A stretch of 64,000 nt of DNA, from the NCBI RefSeq assembly GCF_030253575.1, contig NC_080569.1, forward strand, positions 1,632,001 to 1,696,000. The letters are read 5' to 3'. Positions 27,195-40,300 of the stretch are shown here, one piece after another (the stretch's first letter is position 1; every line of letters begins with the position of its first letter). The stretch comes from Rhododendron vialii. Its lineage: Eukaryota; Streptophyta; Magnoliopsida; Ericales; Ericaceae. The translations under genes were made by a program, and so were the position numbers. Under the pieces are notes generated by a model. It made no database searches. It saw only the letters and a program-made list of their open reading frames with translations, and had not been told where the DNA came from.

Positions 27195-30100
27195 ATGGGT
27201 GTGGTTACTGTTGGAGAATTGAAGCCAAGCATATCAGGAAAGAGGTCTTTTCGGCCTAGTTCTAGCACAAGGCACGTCACTGAATGGTACTATTTTTCAT
27301 CTTTTTTCTCCTTCTGCATTCCTTTCTAACCAGCCTGTATACTTGGGTGAAATTCACTGTCTGAACTGTTAAACTATGAACTGTACTTAAACCACATGAA
27401 TATGACATCACACCTGTGATTCTCACCTTGAACCTCCTGTGCTTAGATTGAAACTTAGTAGACAACCCCACATGCTGCGGCCGGGCGTGGAAAATGTCCT
27501 TTCAACCATACATACCATAAATTATCTGAATTGGTAATTAGTGTCTTTTTGGTAATTTGTGTCTTTGTCATCCAGAGGCCCTCAATTAAGAGTATGGCCA
27601 AGTCCTAGGACAGCTGCTTGAAGGCTAAAACAAACAAACAAAAGAGTTTGAATAAATGAAGGGTCCCTTGTGTCTCTGGCTCCCATCATAGCAGCGAAAT
27701 AACCAACTCGAATTGCAGTAGTTCAGCCTTGGTTGTCGGTTGGGGCCGACTCCCCGTCGAACATAGGAACCACTTCTTGAAGTAATATGTTTTAGTACCT
27801 TGGAGTCAGTAATGTATGTTTGTTTGTTTGTTCCCTTCCCTTCCGTTTTTCTCTTTTCGGCGACTTTTATTTGTTGATGTCTCTGCGTGATTTCAATTTT
27901 GCAATGTTCACATCTTGCAGGCCGATATCTGATGTTTCTAGCGATCTTACAATTGAAGTTGGGGCAGCAAGTTTTGCACTTCACAAGGTATGAGACCATA
28001 TTTCAGTAAGGCTTTCCGGATTTCGCATAATTAGATTGCTTCAAGTTTCATCAAGTTATGTTAACGATAGTTAATAAGCAAGGAATATTTGCAGAAACTA
28101 TGGCCTAGTTTGTAAACATTTTTGCAGTATTAACATCTTACGGTATCCTGAAAACCAATCGAAGATAAAAATTTCATCCATGGCTTCAAGCAAACTGCAT
28201 CAATTCCCTATTGAAGAATCAACTAGTTTTTTCCTTGAGCTGGAGATTGTGGTATTCGTTTTCCATTTCATGATCATATTTAAGTTTTTTGGCTAAAGCA
28301 AACCACAATTTTGCTTGAACGGAGCGGTTTATGAACAAAGGTTGTCAGTGAAAATAACTAACCTAATGTTACAAGAAAGTAAATGAAGAATACTAGAAGG
28401 AAGACAGGCTTGTATAACATGATCATGATTTTTTTTGCAGTTCCCTCTAGTTTCTCGGAGTGGAAGAATACGAAAATTCTTGCTGGAATCAAAAGATCCA
28501 AAAATTTCGCGCATAAACCTATCTGCTGTACCTGGTGGATCAGAGGCATTCGAGCTGGCTGCAAAGTTTTGTTATGGGGTGAACACTGAAATAACTCTAT
28601 CAAATGTTGCTGTGCTACGTTGCGCAGCCCATTTCCTAGAAATGACTGAAGAATTTGCAGAGAAAAACCTAGAAATGCGATCTGAAGTGTATATAAAGGA
28701 TAATGTCCTTCCAAACATATCAAACTCGATATCTGTTCTTCACCGTTGCGAATCCCTCCTACCGATAGCAGAAGACATAAACCTCGTCAACAGGATTATC
28801 CATGCCATTGCGAACAACGCGTGCAAAGAGCAACTCACATCTGGCTTGTCCAAGCTAGAACACAACTTCCCTTCAAAACCGGTGCAAAAAATGGAAACAG
28901 AAACACCCTCGGACTGGTGGGGAAAATCGCTCGCAGTGCTTAATCTCGATTTCTTCCAACGGGTTTTGTCTGCTGTAAAAACTAAGGGCCTGAAACAGGA
29001 TATTATTGGCAAAATCTTGATAAATTATGCCCATAATTCACTTCAAGGGATTATTGTTAGGGACCCTCAATTGGTGAAAGGAAGTTTGTTGGACTTGGAA
29101 TTGCAGAAGAAACAAAGGGGTTTAATTGAAGCCATTGTCAGTTTATTGCCAACACAATCGCGGAAAAGTACAGTCCCAATGGCGTTTCTATCAAGTTTGT
29201 TAAAGTCTGCAATAGCATCATCAGCTTCTACTTCTTGCAAATCGGATTTGGAGAGGAGGATCGGTTTACAACTGGACCAAGCAATTCTTGAAGATATACT
29301 AATTCCTGCAAATTCTCATGGAAATAATCACAGCCCAATTTATGATACGGATTCAATCCAGAGGATTTTCTCGATTTTCTTGAACTTGGATGAGGATGAC
29401 GATGACGAAGATAACCACTTGAGGGACGAAAGTGAAATGGTTTATGACTTTGATAGCCCTGGATCACCTAAGCAAAGCTCTATACTTAAGGTGTCAAAGC
29501 TGTTGGACAGTTATCTAGCTGAGGTTGCGCTTGATCCAAATTTGATGGCATCAAAGTTTATAGCAATGGCAGAATTACTTCCAGACCATGCTCGAATTGT
29601 GAACGATGGATTGTACAGAGCTGTGGATATCTTTCTCAAGGTGAGCAACTGTCTTCCTTTTGCTTCCACGGATGAAAAATCACTAATAGTTCACAACATG
29701 TCAATACATTGTTCTTGTTTTTGATAAGCACTGTTTCTCTCTGTCTCTAGATTTTTCCAAGGCTTTATATTTTTCAGTTACCAATATTGGAAATGAAAGT
29801 ACGGGAATGTGAAACGTGGACACAAGAAAGGTTGGGCGACATAGGGCCGAACCAAAAAATATTTGTTCAAAGTGTATCGAAAGATTAGCAACATAAAGTC
29901 CCGATCAGTTTAAATACTAAGAGGGTGTTTGCGATAGCTTTTGAATGAGTGATCCTCAACAGTTGTGCCTGTGTTTGTCACAACTTTGAGTTCTGCTTTT
30001 TGGCCCCAAACCAACTTTTTTAAAATTGCTTAAAAGCTAACTCTGAAAAGCATCAGTTTTGGCGAGTTTTTCTCCATATTGTGGAGTATCGAAAATGTTT

Positions 30101-30776
30101 TTGAAATGTTTCTTGATAGTTTACCCCTACTTTCAGTGATTGTTTTATGTCCGTTCTGCAAAGAAGTATCCCTCTCTAAGAGAATTCTTCCGTGACATTT
30201 TTCGCCATCATATACTGCTTCCACTGACAGGTTCATCCAAACATGAAGGACTCTGAGCGCTACCGACTATGCAAAACCATTGACTGCCAAAAACTCTCTC
30301 AAGAAGCCTGCAGCCACGCAGCACAGAACGAAAGGCTACCGGTTCAAATGGCGGTCCAAGTGCTCTACTTCGAGCAAATAAGGCTTAGAAACGCAATGAA
30401 TGGAGGGGGCCACAACCAGTTCTTCTTTGGCTCTATCAATGGCCAATTCCCACAACGGTCAGGCAGTGGAGCAGGAAGCGGATGCATATCACCGCGCGAT
30501 AACTATGCATCGGTGAGGAGAGAGAACAGAGAGCTGAAGCTTGAAGTCGCAAGGATGAGGATGAGACTCACTGACTTGGAAAAAGACCATGTGACGATGA
30601 AACAGGAACTCATTGTGAAGGCACACCCGGCAAATAAGTTGTTCAAGTCGTTTACTAAAAAATTGAGCAAACTCAATTCCATCTTTCGGTTTAAAGATAT
30701 CAAGCCGTTAGGCGGAAAGGGGAACGCAGAGACGCGGTTTTTGTTTCAGAGGCGAAGGCGCCATTCTGTGTCGTGA
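27195..30776 (+). CDS. BTB/POZ-NPH3 domain protein (NRL family)
   Basis: Probable substrate adaptor of a CUL3 ubiquitin ligase at the plasma membrane, in the NPH3/RPT2-like family. Four exons give 634 aa: 27195-27286, 27921-27987, 28441-29640, 30231-30776. The BTB domain spans about residues 32-130 ([37 protein letters not shown]). The NPH3 domain follows from about 205 ([19 protein letters not shown]) to about 480, with AELLPDHAR and the signature [21 protein letters not shown] coiled coil ([19 protein letters not shown]) and a basic tail ending [12 protein letters not shown] close the protein. The start [11 protein letters not shown] matches the SETH6/At5g48800 subgroup as I recall it. Gene order favours SETH6 (At2g47860), a pollen-expressed gene; At5g48800 is the alternative. 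Intron 1 splits the Trp30-31 region codon TG/G. Confidence 0.95.
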
Positions 30777-32493
30777 CCTCGTATGTGCATATAAGAGTGT
30801 ATAGTGATGATATGGTTGGTTGTGTCTTGTGTTAGGTACTAATGGTGTTGAGAGTTACATTTCTGTGTTGCTGTGTTCAGTGAGATCACCCTTTTCACTG
30901 TTTTTTGTTTTCGTATTTTGTATTTGTTGTTTGGCATATAAGTCTTGAGGGTGGAATAATTTGTTATTGAAAGAGAGATTTGATTGATATAAATGCTGGA
31001 ATATTTTCGGAGCTACAGTCATAGATATATAGTTTGTAACTTTGTATTACTCCCTGCTCAAAAAATTGTTTCTAAAAAAAAAAACCCTTGTTTATACCAG
31101 CCTCAAATCACTGGCAAGGCCATGTTGTCGAAGTGTGCGGCCACGCTACAAAAGTTTAAAAGTTTGCGGCTACAATGCCAAAGTTTGCGGCTACGATGCA
31201 AAGTATAAATATGTAAAGGGAAAGAGGATCACCCTGTCGGATCCCCCTGTAAGGGGTAAAACTCCCAGTGACACTTACCATAACAAAGAATGGACACGGA
31301 AGAAGTCAAGACAATCGCCATGATGATGTTGATCCAAAGAGCAGGGAAATCAAAGGAGAGAACTTGCCTAATAAAACCCCATTCAAGTCGATCATAAGCT
31401 TTTTCCAAATCTAACTTGATAATCATATTGCCTTTGGTCCCCTTTCAAAGCTGCGAAACTATGCACAACCTCTTGAACAATGATAACGTTATCAAGCCCA
31501 CTTCGTCCGGGGAGGAAGCTGGATTGGAGAGGGCTAATGAGGTCTCCCCGAATGGGACGTATTCTGGCAACAAGAATCTTGATGATGAGCAGGCTTGTGG
31601 AGTTTAGGAATGAGGCAGAGGAAGGCATGGTTTATGTCCGTTCTCTCTCAAAAACTATTAGTGCCCCCGGCACCGCCACATGGTGCCCCAGACTCCTTTC
31701 TAACAAAAATTTGGTGTGGGGCCCAAGACAAGCGTGCAGGCCGTAACCTGTGTGGTGGAAAAAGAGCCCACGGCCGCATAATCTCTCATCCGTTAGCCAA
31801 ATACACGATCAAAAGGAACGGGTCATAGTTTAAGTGTCTTCCCTGTCATTTTCCTTCCTTTGTAAATCACTCCACAAATTCATAATCCAAACACAGCCTC
31901 AAATGACAACATAGAATCTGGTAAGACTGGAATGTCGTCAAAAGTTCTCACCCAAGAGAAAAGCTGGCTTATTTAAGACAACCCAAGCTCATTCTTTACT
32001 CTGACCTATTTTCATTTTTCCCTCTTTTATTTCAATCAATCTTGAAAAAGCAGCCATCACTGTGTTGTACAAGGTCAAACAATCTAAATCTCTAAATGAA
32101 TTTGGTTTAAATCAATCAGCTGCAACTGGTGCAACGAGCCAGCTTGTTCCATGACACAACCCCGCCAAATACGAGATACTAGTACAGAGATGCATTTATT
32201 TGCAGTTAGAAAAACACAAATCCAAAATTACTACTAGCTCATATTGCTCATCAAAAGTAGTACACGGTCATGAAATCCTTTCTGAAGGTAAAAAACAACT
32301 CAACAACAATATAGATAAGTAGATAACTCAACAAGTATATAAATACGCCTGCCCAAAATTTTACCACTTGTAGTCATCGCACCCGACCAAGGGGAAAAAA
32401 AAACTGCATTTTCCATATGTTTGCTCTCAATGACATACACTTTAGATAGAAAAGGTGCAACAAGTACAATTTTCACAGGTGATATACTGAAAT
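30777..32493. other. Spacer between convergent NPH3 and OTU genes
   Basis: Both neighbouring genes end toward this region, so their 3' UTRs should occupy its ends. The middle holds a LINE remnant (31220-31660). A GGTGCCCCAG...GTGTGGGGCCC inverted phrase at about 31680-31730 may be another small transposon. Nothing else recognised. Confidence 0.6.
31220..31660 (-). mobile_element. LINE (L1-type) reverse transcriptase remnant
   Basis: Minus-strand frames encode parts of an L1-type reverse transcriptase: LISPLQSSFLPGRSGLDNVI, then IIKLDLEKAYDRLEWGFIRQ, then a segment leading to LQGDP. The pieces sit in different frames, with a frame change between KGDQRQYD and IIKLDLE and a further change near FYPLQGDP. 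Only about 440 bp of the domain remains; the catalytic FADD-type box is absent. Confidence 0.85.
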
Positions 32494-33870
32494 CTAACGG
32501 ACTGAACTGGGGACGACAGAGTTGTAATGCTCGCCAAGTCCAAACGCATGCCTATGGTAAGACAACATAATACATGAATTAGACAATGTCTCAGGTCCAG
32601 ATCTGTACTCCTTTCCCATCTCCACATCAGGAAAAGATCCTGAAAATATCATGATGTGTTTCTTCAAACAATGAGTCAAAGCGCCAAGCTCCAGTTGTCC
32701 TCCCCACGCCGCAGTAGACTCCACTTCTCTGCAGTAGTTCTCAAACCTTTCTGTAAGGGTATTATCAGAATTCCCATCAGTAACATTCTCTGAGAGGAAA
32801 AATGGGAGGAATTCAGATGCATTTTTCCTCATATAAGCAGCTACCATCTCTCTAAGCCCTTGGAAAGTACAAGGAGAAGAACCTCCTGAGAGGAATGCCA
32901 ACTGGTGCTCAACTGCTCGGTAGAGGCAGTGTCCATCTGGCTTAATTTCAGTGATCTTCAATCCGAGGGGCTCAAGTTTTTTTTCCAACTTTTCGTTTTC
33001 TATCATTCGGTCACTTATAAGGTTGTCTTGCTCTTCTTGTATTCTTTGCTCTCTAGCTGCTTCTTCCTGAGCTCTTTTCTCACGTCGCTTAACACTTTTA
33101 CTGGGTTTTGAATGATCAGGTTGACCACTAACAGAAACTCCAGCGATGGCTTTGACCAAAGTGTCAAGGTCTCCCTTTTTCTCTTCATTGTTGTTACTAC
33201 TAGAGGTATAACCCAAAGAAGCGAGTTCCTTTGCATGTCTTTCTTTGAGCTTCCCAGAAAGCTGAGATATCTCTTCCTCCACCTGCTTCTTTTTAGCTTT
33301 CTGTTCTGCCTTACTGCCTTTAGCTGCGGCCTTTTTCAGTGCAACTTCTTTGTTCTGCAGCTGGGAAATCTCTTTCCTGCCATGAAATAAACCCATCAAA
33401 GAAAACCAATGTGAAGAAAAGTCCAAATCGAATAACGCAAAAAGATATAGATAACAAGTGCCCTACATCATAAAAAGCTTGTCCGATCTATATTAATCAG
33501 AATTCTATTTTAGATCACGATTAAGACCATGCCAAATTTGTTCCTGCAAAATCTTCTTTTCTTCCAACAATTTCTCTTACATAATTGGCACCCTAATACC
33601 ACATATTACTACATCTGCAGATTCTCCAACCAACTTTGGTGTTAAAAAATCCAAGTCCATATTGCAACACAAGCTCAGAATCAAAGAGCCCTTGCCGTCC
33701 TCCCACCCAAAAGAAATGTCAACAGAACAAACAAGTCTAACGGGCCCAGACTAGACATGGATATATCACCTGTGCCTTGACAGCATTTCATCACGAGTTT
33801 CTTGTTCCTTTTGGGGTACGTTTTCCGGAATCTCTCCAGGGTGCTTTTCCTCCCCTTCGGTGCCCTCCAT
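32494..33870 (-). CDS. OTU5: OTU-domain deubiquitinase (OTUD6B/OTU5 type)
   Basis: Cysteine protease that removes ubiquitin from proteins. Two coding exons give 327 aa: 33770-33870 and 32494-33376. The start ATG at 33870 opens [13 protein letters not shown] and joins in frame to [20 protein letters not shown]. Residues 25-165 are a charged coiled-coil region typical of OTUD6-type proteins. The OTU fold follows: [11 protein letters not shown] holds Asp181 and the nucleophile Cys184, and LGEHYNS holds the general-base His317. An upstream leader exon probably lies at about 34855-34950 (donor GTAATTTC on the minus strand, acceptor CTCAG just before the start codon). Arabidopsis OTU5 (At3g62940) is about the same length. 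It converges on the NPH3 gene. Confidence 0.94.
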
Positions 33871-36644
33871 TTAGTCAGCTGAGAATGAAGGATAATAATT
33901 TTACAGGGAATAGTGTGGTTGTAATGAAAAAGAAATTATGCCCAATGATAAGAAGGAAAAAGAATAAAACAAACAGTCCAAACCAAAAACAAAATGAGAG
34001 TGAAAAATAACAGCAAACCATTGCTTACAATACCAACAAATGTAAACTACACACTTCAACCCAAAACAACCATCCTAGAAAGGAGTTTCACTAAACCTAT
34101 AAATCATCCACGAAGGGAGATTTGTAAAACCACTATGTGTATGTACAAGCTTCGCTCAAAATCCTTTTTGCCATGACTATTCTACATAGTCCTAGCTTGC
34201 ATGCATTTTATAAAGAAATCTTCTGATTCTCGTTTTGTTGTTTTGTTCAACCATCACTAACTGCGCATAATTCTTCACATTTATTATCTTATTCTTGTAT
34301 TAACTACATGCTCGGTTCTGTGAGCGATTTAAGGATTCAAGGTTTGTAGAGTTTGTGGAAATCTAAACTTCTATTGCAAAGTAAAATGTCCTGTTTGTTG
34401 TTGATACAGGTCCTACAACTCTAGTGAGACAACACTACACTACCCTACGAGCAGTCATTTTGAAAATCGCACGATTCTAACACTACATTAGACATGGGTT
34501 CACTCAAAAATACAATTGAATACATTACAGAGGGAAAAAACAGATTCTTACAAGATACCCAGAACTTCACATAGACTACTAACATCTAACCAACATCAAA
34601 CCCCAAGTTCAAACACTAACGTACCAGAAAGATGAACCCACTATATTTTTTTTCCCTTTTTTCTAATCCCAGGCGCGAAATGGACAGACCAACACAAGTA
34701 GTTATACGGATACGAACCCTTCATCAGACTAACATCTGAAACGACGATAAACTTAAATAAAAACACATACAAAGAAAGAAGTAATATTTTCCAATCAAAC
34801 AGAGGAAGGAGAAAATAAGAAGCGATACCAGAGAGAGAAGAAGAAAGAAATTACCAGTGACAGAGTTCGGGTGATTGCGAAACCCTAAAAGTGAGTGGAG
34901 ATGACGAAGGAACAACGAACGGTGACGGAGGCGCAGAACAAGGAGGTTTTAGGGTTCAGTGTCTGTCCGCTAGTATATTTTCCTCGGGAAAATTACAATA
35001 GAACCTTCTATTTTGACGCTTGTAACAAATTGAAACCCCATATTTTCAATTTCTTCCAATTCAACGTTACACTTCCCGTGAGATTAGTCACAACTCACAT
35101 GGCTTTGTTTGGTTTGAGTTTTGAGGAATGTTTTTGGAGTAATGATTGTGGAGAGATAGAAAAAATGAGAGTAATAATTTGAGAGACAATTTATTAGGAA
35201 CCATGCACAAAGAGAGGGGTTGATTTTAGAAACCCAAAGAGAAAATGCTAAGGAACAAAAATGCCCTTAGCTCTCACAAATTTTTAATAATTTTGGATAT
35301 TTTTCATAGACACTTTCACACCGGCACTTTCACTCACACGTCTGCAGGTGAATTATGTGACTTAGCTCATGAGTAGCTCTAGAGTGGAGACCACTACAAG
35401 CAAAAATGCTAAAAATAGCCCATTGGGCTGTCGTTAAAGTTTAAAAAGTGTATTGAAATATGTGAAAAGATGAAAGTGTATTGAAAAGCGTAAAAAGTGC
35501 GTTAGAGTATTGTGTTTTTTCCTGAACTTATCGACAGCTCGGTGTGAGAATGACCCATGAAATAGAAGAAAAACACACTTTCCAAAATGTGTAGTTTCCA
35601 TACCCCATTTCTACAAACTATAGTAGTACAGTACTTTTTTTAAAACATGTCTACAACTAGTACTATTCAACCGGACTCATTTGTGCCAGTCGGGCAAGTA
35701 TAATATAGGAGTAATATAGTTTGTTGATAGCAAGTAAATCAAGTTTTTAATCATAAAATCAAGGACAAAAATCATACACTGCTATGCTATAAACAGAAAT
35801 TCTTTTCTGGCAAAAGTTCAAGTTTACGATACTAAAAAGCTTTGCTGATATTTCTCTACCAACTTGACAACTTTTTGTTATTCTCTTATCCGATTGCACG
35901 TCATGCCAAGGTTCCTAGTTTGTACTTTTATAATATGATGATATGATGATGAAATAAAACAGAAAGAACCACCAAAAACAATGGTAAATAATCAAGCACT
36001 TGTACTGGATTGTGGCAATTACCCACTCCTGAAATTGCTATTCCTGCATATATGCACCTTGACTAAACATTCTAAACTTGAGGTCTTGAACCGTCGGAAG
36101 AACCTCTGCTAACCCCAAGACGAACCTGCAAACTCGGGTGCAAGCCTGAGCCTAGTTTTTTTTTTTTTTTTTATGTTGTAGAAATCATCAGTAGCCGCTT
36201 ACTTGCTGCCATGCTTCTCTCCCGAAAGTTGAAATTGCTATTCTTTGACAACATCAGCAAATACTTAGGCAACTTGACATATCAAAGAATCAGGTTCATG
36301 GCAAGAATATTGTTACTGTTATCAAAGTATTTGTCATTTCTTATTTATGTATCTTTTTGCAGTTGAGACAGTTGCAGAACAGAATACCTCCAAGAAGTTG
36401 AATTCCCATTTCCATGTGGGATTCTTCATGATATCTTCTTCTACGTAATTACATTCGTAATCGTTTATTTCCCGCAATTGCCTTAAGAAAAACAGAGAGT
36501 ATCCTCATACAGAGATTGAAGAATATATCCTCACCCATATTGTTTTCCAATGGAACATGCTCTGATGTATAACAGGAAAAAAAAAAAAAACCCCGTCAAT
36601 GTTCAGTGTACGGCCATTCTGAGAGACGTAAATAATGGCAATGG
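33871..36644. other. Spacer upstream of OTU and first glutaredoxin
   Basis: Includes the OTU leader intron and probable leader exon (to about 34950). A stretch at 35100-35230 resembles one at 45555-45660 (CTTTGTTTGGTTT...). A dispersed repeat copy is at about 35380-35560. An 18-bp T run is near 36155-36172. No gene recognised in 35.2-36.6 kb. Confidence 0.5.
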
Positions 36645-36657
36645 ATGATACTAGGTG

Positions 36658-36717
36658 TCATCTGGTAAAATTGGAACGATAAAGGGAAGATTAGCATGGC
36701 CCCTGCGCAAGAATGAC
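36658..36717 (+). pseudogene. U6 snRNA pseudogene, TSD-flanked
   Basis: Sixty bases match the plant U6 core: TAAAATTGGAACGATA, AAGATTAGCATGGCCCCTGC and GCGCAAGAATGACA. The 5' stem-loop and the 3' third are missing. The catalytic ACAGAGA box reads AAAGGGA, so it cannot be functional. No USE (TCCCACATCG) or correctly placed TATA precedes it. It is bracketed by 16-bp direct repeats ATGATACTARGTGTCA (36645-36660, 36718-36733; one mismatch, overlapping the U6 match by three bases), which suggests retroposition. Confidence 0.85.
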
Positions 36718-36887
36718 ATGATACTAAGTGTCAACTTGTTTATAAATAGCACAACTGGTCTTTTTCAAGTAGATCATCAAGGGAATTTTTCTTATCCAGA
36801 CTCCAAACATCTTAAAGAGCTATTTTTCGGACGAAATTATCCCGTCTTGGATGAAAACAATTTACTCCCACTACTTTCAAGTTCCTC

Positions 36888-36896
36888 TATATATAA
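36888..36896 (+). promoter_or_regulatory. TATA box of first glutaredoxin
   Basis: TATATATAA about 150 bp upstream of the start codon, followed by a leader without ATG before 37045 in a strong context. Position and sequence fit a core promoter. Confidence 0.6.
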
Positions 36897-37044
36897 GGGG
36901 TACTGATGAAATCTCAAAGTGCACCACAGATGAGCCCGAGAGTGCACAACAAGCATATTGCACTTTTTCCTTAGTTCTGTTTTGACAAGAAAATTTCTCG
37001 ATATTATTGAATATTGTGTCAACGCCATTCAAACAGTGGTTGAA

Positions 37045-37353
37045 ATGGATAGGGTCAGAGATTTGGCAATGAAGAAAGCCGCAGTGATCTTCACCAAGAG
37101 CTCATGTTACATGTGCCACAGCATCAAGGTACTGTTTTACGAACTTGGTGCAAGCCCCGCAATTCACGAGCTTGACCAAGAGGGGAGTGGTAGAGAGATG
37201 GAGTGGGCCTTACAAGGGCTCGGGTGTACGCCTTCTGTCCCGGCAGTGTTCATTGGAGGGAAATTTGTGGGCTCAGCAGAAGAAGTCATATCTCTTCATG
37301 TCAATGGGTCTCTGAAACAAATGCTCATTGATGCAAAAGCAATCTGGTTCTAG
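37045..37353 (+). CDS. CC-type (ROXY) glutaredoxin with CYMC active site
   Basis: Single-exon, 102-aa glutaredoxin of the plant CC class. These proteins work with TGA transcription factors in development and stress or nitrogen signalling. The fold is complete: AAVIFTKSSCYMCHSIKVLF, IHELDQEGSGREMEWALQGL, then the cis-Pro VPAVFIGGKFVGSAEEVISL. The C-terminus AIWF resembles the ALWL-type tail used for TGA/TOPLESS contacts. The active site is C21-Y-M-C24. The class normally has Cys at the second position (CCMC/CCMS); one G-to-A change (TGC to TAC) explains the Tyr, and the two redox-relevant cysteines remain. The start Met45 of the longer open frame is chosen because MDRVRDLA matches the family N-terminus. 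It lies 6 kb from a second glutaredoxin of another subgroup. Confidence 0.95.
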   Translation: MDRVRDLAMKKAAVIFTKSSCYMCHSIKVLFYELGASPAIHELDQEGSGREMEWALQGLGCTPSVPAVFIGGKFVGSAEEVISLHVNGSLKQMLIDAKAIWF

Positions 37354-40300
37354 TGGAAGTCCCAGATCAAGCTATGCTATCTTAGAGTTCAGTTACTCTG
37401 TTGTTGTATGAGAGGCTGGACCGTATGAACATGGCCAATCTAAGTCAAATTTTGTGGCAGTCAGTGGTTTATATGCTTTGTAAACTTCATAAACTTGAAA
37501 GAAAGAAAAAAACTGGAACCAAAAGTATGTTCTATTCTAAGCTTGGCAGATTTTTCTGCTGTTATTTTTCCAGTAGCAGTACTGCAATTCAGTTTATGCA
37601 CTTCAATTGCCCACTTAGCTTTTGCGACCAGATGATGTTTTAGTGAAGTGTGTAAACTTTCACTGAATGAAGTTCCCAAAATGCACTACTTTGAAATATC
37701 AATAGACAGATAATATTGCTGGATCACAGAATGAATTCTCAATGTTTCTTTTTTTTTTTTCGGAAAATAAAACTCTCCATGTTATTATGTATGTTACGTT
37801 GGCATAAAGTAAAATTAACCCGATTATGTATCTTCATTTCCGATGTCCCATAGTCGTCACTTGATAAATTTGGTCTTGAGCTTGCAAAAGAGAGAAACCA
37901 AAAGCTGATAACTTTTGTAAGAAAAATGGAACTGACATGGAAAAATTACCCAATTACTGTATGGCGCATAGTACGAATATACGTCTGATTGAGCATGGCA
38001 GCCATCACTCCCATATTCACCAAAAAATGAAACAACAAAGCATTTTTTCGTATATTGTTACCCAAATTCACTCTTCATGCAAACCCAATCGTAGACAAAG
38101 TCTATTTGAAAGCATGCATAAAGATCAAAAATTCTCGGTTTTCTTGCATTTTCCATAAGAACCAATAGAAGGGATGAGAACATTAGTAGATTAATTGATG
38201 AGAAATAATAATAAAGAAAAAGGAGAAGAAGAAGAAGAACTGACGATGGCGAAGAAAGTGGTGATGTCGAAGCTAGGGTTAGGGTTTTGGAGAAGAGGAA
38301 CTAGCATCCATTGTTTTCTCTGTTGATATCGGTTTGGATGATTGGGGAAGATGAAGACGTGGACCGGTTTTTCTCGAGACCTTGAAGATCGGTTTTTCTC
38401 GAGACCTCGCATCTTCAACACGGAGGCTCCTCGAAATGGCGTCGCTCGGATTTAAACAAGACTTCGCATCTTGAACATGAGAAGTGTGTTTCAGTACGAC
38501 GTCGTAGCAATTTGAAGCTACTGCAACTTGTAATTGGCAAATTGTGAACTCATGACGGGATTATTTTTCAATCGAAACTGTTCAAGTTGTAGGGCATGTC
38601 AAGAATATTAATTCTAATCAAGATTATGTCAATAAAATTCTTTTTAATATGTAATCGGATATGATTTAAGTGGTTTTATTTTTGTAAAAATAGACTTGGC
38701 CACATTGCATCAAAACCGTTCTGTTCAAGTTGCAAAGTATTCTTTTGGAACGACGGAGCAGTGCGTAATTGTTAAATTGTGAACTGATTCGGGGTTTATT
38801 TCTCGATCGAAACTGTTCAATTTGTAGCTCTTATCAAGAAGATAAATGGTATGAAATATTATGCACATCGAATGCTGTTTACTACATAATCGGAAACGAT
38901 TTGAGTGAATTTATTTTTGTGAAAATAGATTTGGTTGCACTGGATCAAACCCTTTTTAGAGAATTTAATGGAGCAAATTCACTCCGACGGCGAGAGAGAG
39001 AGAGAGAGAATGTGGGTGGTTGATCAGCAGCTGCAGAGGGAGTTACGGAAGGAATCTGATGGGAATAATGCCATAGTAACAGGTCTCTTCAAATCTTCCA
39101 TTCGTTCATTGTTCTTTATGGGATTTCATTGTCGCCGGAATTTATCCTAATCCGTTTATGGTGGTTTTGCACCTATTAATCTGCAACAAGAACCATTTTG
39201 AAAGAGGGGAGGCTAGAAACGATGTTTCTATCTTCTATCACTCACGGATCATGAAATTTCTGCTCCATTGCCGGTTTAAATTGAGCCAATTAAGCTTTGT
39301 CAAGTAGTATTTTTTCCCCGTACAGATATCACGATCATTAGAATGGAAATGATTGATTTCAGAGCTTTGTCAAGTGTTTTGTTACTACCGCTGTTTTGAT
39401 CATTTCCAGGGCTGCATTGTGAGAGGGCCCTTCTTGTCTTCCAATGTTGTCCCATAATTGCATGAGATGTGGTGATTTTGTAGAAGTCTGAAAAAGAAAT
39501 TTCCTATAAGTCAGTCAATTTCTATTTCAGGGGAAGTTCTACATTTTTTGAAGTTACGCTTTTGCATTTTTTTTTTTTTGAAAGGCAAACGCTTTTGCAT
39601 TTTACTGTAGCGAGAATGCAAATCCCTTCTGTGAGAACACGCCATGAGCTAGATTGCCACCAGCCCAAAAAAGTCACAAACACACAACGCATCAAAAACA
39701 ACCGAGAAAAGAAACAAAGAACGCAAGACACTGAGTTTTTAATGTGGTACCCCAACTATGTAGTTGAGTACATCCAAGGCTCATGCAAGTTTCCACTATG
39801 TATGGAATGAAACTTGGTCTCTCTTTTTCTGGGTTCAAAAGCTATTGTTTGGGGCTAAAACATACAATGTTCTATTTAATGGAAACCCGCTAAAGAATTC
39901 ACTTACGTTAGTTAAGTAGTCAGAAAGACTTCCACCTTGTTGGATCTAGGAGATTTCTATTCTTGGGACATTAATTTGAGATTTTTTGGATAGCTATTTC
40001 TCTTTTGGTTTAGATTCAAATAGGTTGAAACTGACGTGTTAGGAGGCTTCACCAAGAAGACTCGAAAATGATGCAGAATTAAGGATCGAAGCACTAGTTT
40101 GAAATGTGGACTTCTTGAACCTACAGGGCACTATATGTATCTAATTACTCCTTCCTTGAAGGCTATTGCTTTACCTACTTGGTAAAAAACAAGGACAAAA
40201 TACACAACTTATAACATTAATTGAATAGAAATCTTGTAGGTGAAACTTGAGGCTTGTGGACTTGGCACACCAAAAGGGAAAGCAAAAGATTGAAGAGGAA

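Noticed and set aside
36640-36735. Functional U6 snRNA gene
   Set aside because: Both ends missing, ACAGAGA box altered and no upstream element or TATA at U6 spacing.
38191-39150. Short frames starting MAKKVVMSKLG and MWVVDQQLQREL
   Set aside because: Short, no recognised family, no convincing downstream exon; kept only as a note in the spacer entry.
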